This document shows positions 60,633 through 64,000 of a stretch of DNA of 64,000 nt, piece by piece; the stretch's first letter is position 1, and each line of letters begins with the position of its first letter. Source of the stretch: Marmoricola sp. (GTDB taxonomy: Bacteria; Actinomycetota; Actinomycetes; Propionibacteriales; Nocardioidaceae); assembly GCA_025964775.1 (NCBI GenBank), contig JAOPYE010000009.1, positions 62,001-126,000 on the forward strand, in the 5' to 3' direction. The notes under the pieces were generated by a model. That model worked only from the letters and a program-made list of their open reading frames with translations. It did no database searches and had not been told where the DNA came from. The translations under genes were made by a program, and so were the position numbers.

Positions 60633-61943
60633 TCAGGCGTGCGCGGTCGACGCGGCCGCACCGTCGTCGGCCGGTACGGCGACCGGGGTGATCAGCACGG
60701 TGCCGATCCGGTTGCGCCGCCCCTTGGCCTCCTCGGCACGGAAGACCAGTCCGGACACCTCGACCTGCGAGCCCGGGATCGGGACCTTGCCGAGGTGCTT
60801 GGCCATCAGCCCGCCGATCGAGTCGATCTCGTCGTCCTCGATGACCACCCCGATGACCTCGTCCAGGTCATCGACCGGGAACCGCGAGGACACCCGGACC
60901 GAGCCGTCCGGGAATTTCTCGAACGGCACCTCCTCGGAGTCGAACTCGTCGGCGATCTCGCCGACGATCTCCTCCAGGATGTCCTCGATCGTGACCAGGC
61001 CGGCTGTTCCGCCGTACTCGTCCACGACCACCGCGACGTGACGCCGCGAGGCCTGCATCTCGCGCAGCAGGTCGTCGGCCGGCTTCGAGTCGGGCACCCA
61101 CATCACCGGCCTCATGACCGATTCGACGTGCTCGGTGCTCTCGGCGTCCTTGCGGTCGAAGACGCGGCGGCTGACGTCCTTGAGGTAGGCGAAGCCGAGG
61201 ATGTCGTCGAGGTCCTCGCCGACCACCGGGACTCGGGAGAACCCGCTGCGCAGGAACAGTGACATGGCCTGCCGCAGGGTCTTGTGGCGCTCGATGAAGA
61301 CCACATCGGTGCGCGGGACCATCACCTCGCGCACGATCGTGTCGCCGAGCTCGAAGACCGAGTGGATCATGGCGCGCTCGTCGGATTCGATCAGGCTGCT
61401 CGCCTCGGCCAGGTCGACCAGCTCGCGCAGCTCGGCCTCCGAGCCGAACGGTCCTTCGGAGAAGCCCTTGCCGGGGGTGATCGCGTTGCCGATCAGGATC
61501 AGCAGCTGCGGGATCGGGCCGAGGACCCGGGTCAGGGCGATCAACACCGCTGCCGACCCCAGGGCGATCCGTTCGGAGTGCTGGCGGCCCAGGGTCCGCG
61601 GACCCACGCCGATCACGACGAAGGACACCACCAACATGATCGCGACCGAGACGCCGACCACCACCCAGCTGTCCCGTCCCACCGAGCCCTGGATCATCAG
61701 CGTAGCGATCACGACGGCGCCGGTCTCGGCCAGCAGCCGGAGGAACAACGCCGTGTTCAGGTAGCGCGGCGCGTCGTCGAGGATCCTCAGCACGCGGCGT
61801 GAGCCTGCCCGGTTGTCACCGGCCAGTCCAACGGCTCGGGCGCGGGAGAACCCGGAGAGTGCCGCCTCGCTCGCACTCAGCAGCCCGGCGATGAGCACCA
61901 GACCGATCACGGTCAGCAGCAGGCCGGGACTGTCAGCCCTCAT
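60633..61943 (-). CDS. CNNM/CorC-family membrane protein (Rv2366c type)
   Basis: The protein is 436 aa from ATG 61943, overlapping ybeY (ATGA). It has four membrane helices in the DUF21 domain ('[21 protein letters not shown]'), then a CBS pair ('[23 protein letters not shown]', '[24 protein letters not shown]') and a CorC_HlyC domain. This position next to ybeY and phoH is the ancestral one. Related proteins affect Mg2+ homeostasis. It is the third CNNM protein in the window. Confidence 0.94.
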   Translation of the reverse strand: MRADSPGLLLTVIGLVLIAGLLSASEAALSGFSRARAVGLAGDNRAGSRRVLRILDDAPRYLNTALFLRLLAETGAVVIATLMIQGSVGRDSWVVVGVSVAIMLVVSFVVIGVGPRTLGRQHSERIALGSAAVLIALTRVLGPIPQLLILIGNAITPGKGFSEGPFGSEAELRELVDLAEASSLIESDERAMIHSVFELGDTIVREVMVPRTDVVFIERHKTLRQAMSLFLRSGFSRVPVVGEDLDDILGFAYLKDVSRRVFDRKDAESTEHVESVMRPVMWVPDSKPADDLLREMQASRRHVAVVVDEYGGTAGLVTIEDILEEIVGEIADEFDSEEVPFEKFPDGSVRVSSRFPVDDLDEVIGVVIEDDEIDSIGGLMAKHLGKVPIPGSQVEVSGLVFRAEEAKGRRNRIGTVLITPVAVPADDGAAASTAHA

Positions 61944-62446
61944 GTCGAGGGAGGCTCCCCCGTGAGGGTGCCCGAGAGATGGCCCTGCCAGCTCGCCAGC
62001 AGGCGTGCCTGGAGGGCGAACATCTCGGCGTGCTCCGCCGACTCGGCATGGTCGTAGCCGAGGAGGTGCAGGATCCCGTGCACCGTCAGCAGGTCGAGCT
62101 CGTCGGTGACCGTGTAGCCGGTCTGCCCCTGGGCTGCGGCTTCCTCGGCCTGCTTCTGCGCGATCGACGGACACAGCACCAGATCGCCGAGGATGCCCTC
62201 CTCGGGCTCCTCGTTGACCTTGCCCGGGCGCAGCTCGTCCATCGGGAAGGCCAGTACGTCGGTGGGGCCCTCCTTCTCCATCCAGGTCGTGTTGAGCTCG
62301 GCGATGGTGTCCTCGTCGACAGCGGTGACGCACAGCTCGGCCAGCGGGTGCACGCGCATCTGGTCCAGGACGAACGCCGCGAGCTTCTGGGTACGCCGGA
62401 CGTCGAGGGTGTCCTCGCCGGACTCGTCCAGGACCTCGACGGTCAT
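61940..62446 (-). CDS. ybeY: Endoribonuclease YbeY
   Basis: The protein is 168 aa. The zinc/catalytic motif is '[22 protein letters not shown]' (three His), plus '[15 protein letters not shown]' and '[12 protein letters not shown]'. It trims the 3' end of 16S rRNA and assists ribosome quality control. It overlaps phoH on one side and the CNNM gene on the other by 4 bases each, so translation is coupled through the three genes. Confidence 0.96.
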   Translation of the reverse strand: MTVEVLDESGEDTLDVRRTQKLAAFVLDQMRVHPLAELCVTAVDEDTIAELNTTWMEKEGPTDVLAFPMDELRPGKVNEEPEEGILGDLVLCPSIAQKQAEEAAAQGQTGYTVTDELDLLTVHGILHLLGYDHAESAEHAEMFALQARLLASWQGHLSGTLTGEPPST

Positions 62447-63477
62447 TCGGTCGCCCCTGAACGAAGGGTCCGCTGCTTCTCGCTGACCTGGTCGAACTCC
62501 TCGTACGCCTCGACGATCTTGCCCACGAGCCGGTGCCGTACGACGTCGTTCGCCGTGAGCCTGTTGAAGGAGATGTCCTCGATGTCGTCGAGGATCCCCT
62601 CGATCACCCGCAGCCCGGACTTGACCCCCGAGGGCAGGTCGGTCTGGGTGACGTCACCGGTCACCACGATCTTCGAGCCGAACCCGAGCCGGGTCAGGAA
62701 CATCTTCATCTGCTCCGGCGTCGTGTTCTGGGCCTCGTCGAGGATGATGAACGAGTCGTTGAGCGACCGGCCGCGCAGGAACGCCAGCGGCGCCACCTCG
62801 ATGGTGCCGGAGGCGAGCAGCTTGGGAATCGTCTCGGGGTCGACCATGTCGTGCAGGGCGTCGTACAGCGGGCGCAGGTAGGGATCGATCTTCTCGCTCA
62901 AGGTGCCGGGCAGGTAACCGAGCCGCTCGCCGGCCTCGACGGCGGGGCGACTGAGGATGATCCGGTTGACCTTCTTGGCCTGCAGGGCCTGGACGGCCTT
63001 CGCCATCGCCAGGTAGGTCTTGCCGGTACCGGCCGGGCCGATGCCGAAGACGATCGTGTTCTTGTCGATCGCGTCGACGTAGCGCTTCTGGTTCAGCGTC
63101 TTCGGTCGGATCGTGCGCCCGCGGTTCGACAGGATGTTGAGCGAGAGCACGTCGGCCGGGCGTTCGTTGGTCTCCGCGCGCAGCATCCCGATCGTGCGCT
63201 CGACGATCTCGGCGTTGAGCGACTGCCCGGTCCGGATCAGCGTGACCAGCTCGTCCAGCATGCGCTCGGCCAGGGCGATCTCGCCCGGTTCGCCGCGCAG
63301 GGTGATCTGGTTGCCGCGGACATGGATGTCGGCCTCGAGTGACTTCTCGATCAGGCCGAGGTGTTCGTCACCGGGTCCGAGCAGGGACACCATGTTGATG
63401 CTCTGCGGCACGACCACGGTGTGCACCGTCTCAGGACGGTCGCTGCCCTCGCGGCGTGCCTTGCTCGTCTCGCTCAT
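62443..63477 (-). CDS. phoH: PhoH family ATPase/RNA helicase-like protein
   Basis: The protein is 344 aa from ATG 63477; the track's longer ORF includes non-coding sequence. The N-terminal 95 residues carry a KH-like PhoH domain ('[20 protein letters not shown]'). Walker A is '[21 protein letters not shown]', Walker B is '[16 protein letters not shown]' and sensor '[16 protein letters not shown]' follows. It is the RNA-dependent ATPase that usually accompanies YbeY. The function is thought to be RNA or ribosome maintenance. Confidence 0.95.
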   Translation of the reverse strand: MSETSKARREGSDRPETVHTVVVPQSINMVSLLGPGDEHLGLIEKSLEADIHVRGNQITLRGEPGEIALAERMLDELVTLIRTGQSLNAEIVERTIGMLRAETNERPADVLSLNILSNRGRTIRPKTLNQKRYVDAIDKNTIVFGIGPAGTGKTYLAMAKAVQALQAKKVNRIILSRPAVEAGERLGYLPGTLSEKIDPYLRPLYDALHDMVDPETIPKLLASGTIEVAPLAFLRGRSLNDSFIILDEAQNTTPEQMKMFLTRLGFGSKIVVTGDVTQTDLPSGVKSGLRVIEGILDDIEDISFNRLTANDVVRHRLVGKIVEAYEEFDQVSEKQRTLRSGATE

Positions 63478-63574
63478 GTGTGGCCCTGGTGGGCCGCCCT
63501 TCCGGTGGATGCTGGTGCATCCCAATGCTACGGGAGTGGGGGATGTGAGGCACCTGCTTAGAGTTCCCCGCGCC

Positions 63575-64000
63575 TCAGGGACGGGTGACCAGCAGGATCG
63601 CGAGGCACATCTCGTCGGTCGTGCCATCGCCCCACATGACGTATTTGTCCGGCTGGCCCTTGAACGCGGGCAGGAGGTCACGCAACGCCTGGGAGTGCGT
63701 GCAGGTCACCGTGATGGTGTCGCCGACCTTGAGGTGGATCGGCGGTGTCGGCCGGCTCCCCTGGTGGTCGAAGTCCCAGACCGGGATGTCGAGCACGGTC
63801 CGCGCGCGTGGCGTCCCCTTGTTCACCACGACGGTGATCGCCTTGCCGAGCAGGTGCATGTGGCCCGCGATGCCACGGATCGTCTCGGGCGAGGTCACCG
63901 GCCGGGTGCAGGACTGCACCGGTCCGGCGGGCGCACCGCCGCACAGCAGGTGCAGCAGGTTGGCTGTGGAGGCGGGACCGGCCCCGAAGCGCGCCACCAG
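63575..64000 (-). CDS. Copper type II monooxygenase-like (PHM-like) protein, C-terminal part (cut by right edge)
   Basis: The frame is still open at base 64000, so the real start is outside the window. The visible 142 codons match the C-terminal half of peptidylglycine/dopamine-type monooxygenases: 'IAGHMHLLGKAITVVV' (HxH copper ligands) and the end 'YVMWGDGTTDEMCLAIL', which carries the family's Met copper ligand. Two Cys could form the conserved disulfide. Such enzymes are usually exported and hydroxylate carbon with copper and a reductant; bacterial members are poorly studied. The signal peptide, if any, is off-window. Confidence 0.8.
   Translation of the reverse strand: MVARFGAGPASTANLLHLLCGGAPAGPVQSCTRPVTSPETIRGIAGHMHLLGKAITVVVNKGTPRARTVLDIPVWDFDHQGSRPTPPIHLKVGDTITVTCTHSQALRDLLPAFKGQPDKYVMWGDGTTDEMCLAILLVTRP

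Noticed and set aside
56409-61262. 1617-aa plus-strand ORF
   Set aside because: It runs antisense through five well-supported genes; long open antisense frames are common at this GC and it shows no motif.

Overview
The window is about 70% GC and reads as a contiguous piece of chromosome from a high-GC actinobacterium, most likely Nocardioidaceae (Nocardioides-like). Three things point there. Many genes have GTG starts, 4-base start/stop overlaps or no ribosome binding site (leaderless style). Several conserved actinobacterial genes of unknown function are present (DUF3052, DUF3145, DUF3618, DUF5999-like). Gene order also matches Mycobacterium in several blocks: RNase H/phosphatase, zinc ribbon and Nif3; AhpE, DUF3052, aceE, PucR-type regulator and fab genes; PhoH, YbeY, CNNM protein, small deaminase-like protein and Era. 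No plasmid, phage or CRISPR signature is visible. These assignments rest on reading motifs by eye, with no database search.

Layout. 0-12 kb: a truncated secreted protein, RNase P RNA (minus strand), an ATP-grasp / alpha-E / transglutaminase operon, an RNB exonuclease, YaaA, an RNase HI-phosphatase fusion with zinc-ribbon and Nif3 partners, an acyl-CoA ligase and tRNA-Val. 12-24 kb: the core carbon-to-lipid block. AhpE-type peroxiredoxin and DUF3052 diverge from pyruvate dehydrogenase E1; then come a FasR/MabR-type regulator and the type II fatty acid cluster fabD-fabH-acpP-fabF-accD. FabD carries an unusual C-terminal biotinyl/lipoyl-like domain. 24-28 kb: hydrolase, PP2C phosphatase and two CNNM/CorC membrane proteins.

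28-37 kb is the most accessory-looking part: a small Cys-rich protein, a DoxX-like protein, a collagen-like protein with a BclB-type C-terminal domain, a large membrane histidine kinase, a tRNA with anticodon CAT, a decayed membrane-protein gene, a secreted beta-helix protein and a secreted lipase. 37-44 kb: DEAD-box helicase, PIG-L deacetylase, then an HNH nuclease gene directly behind an array of four atypical tRNA genes; a threonine dehydratase-like gene; and a TetR/MFS pair with two visible operators and a frameshifted transporter.

44-54 kb: canonical tRNA-Asn; DNA primase DnaG interrupted by an intein exactly at a zinc-ligand cysteine; small proteins; dGTPase; an ABC exporter with a two-component system; and an acyl-CoA dehydrogenase. 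54-64 kb: Era, a siderophore-interacting-type flavoprotein, a GH43-like secreted protein, a methyltransferase/FAD-oxidoreductase pair resembling the 10-methyl branched fatty acid (tuberculostearate) system, then the small deaminase-like protein, CNNM protein, YbeY and PhoH. The right edge cuts a PHM-like copper monooxygenase gene. Dispersed inverted repeats of a 'GGTTGAG...CTCGAAACC' type sit between genes at several places.
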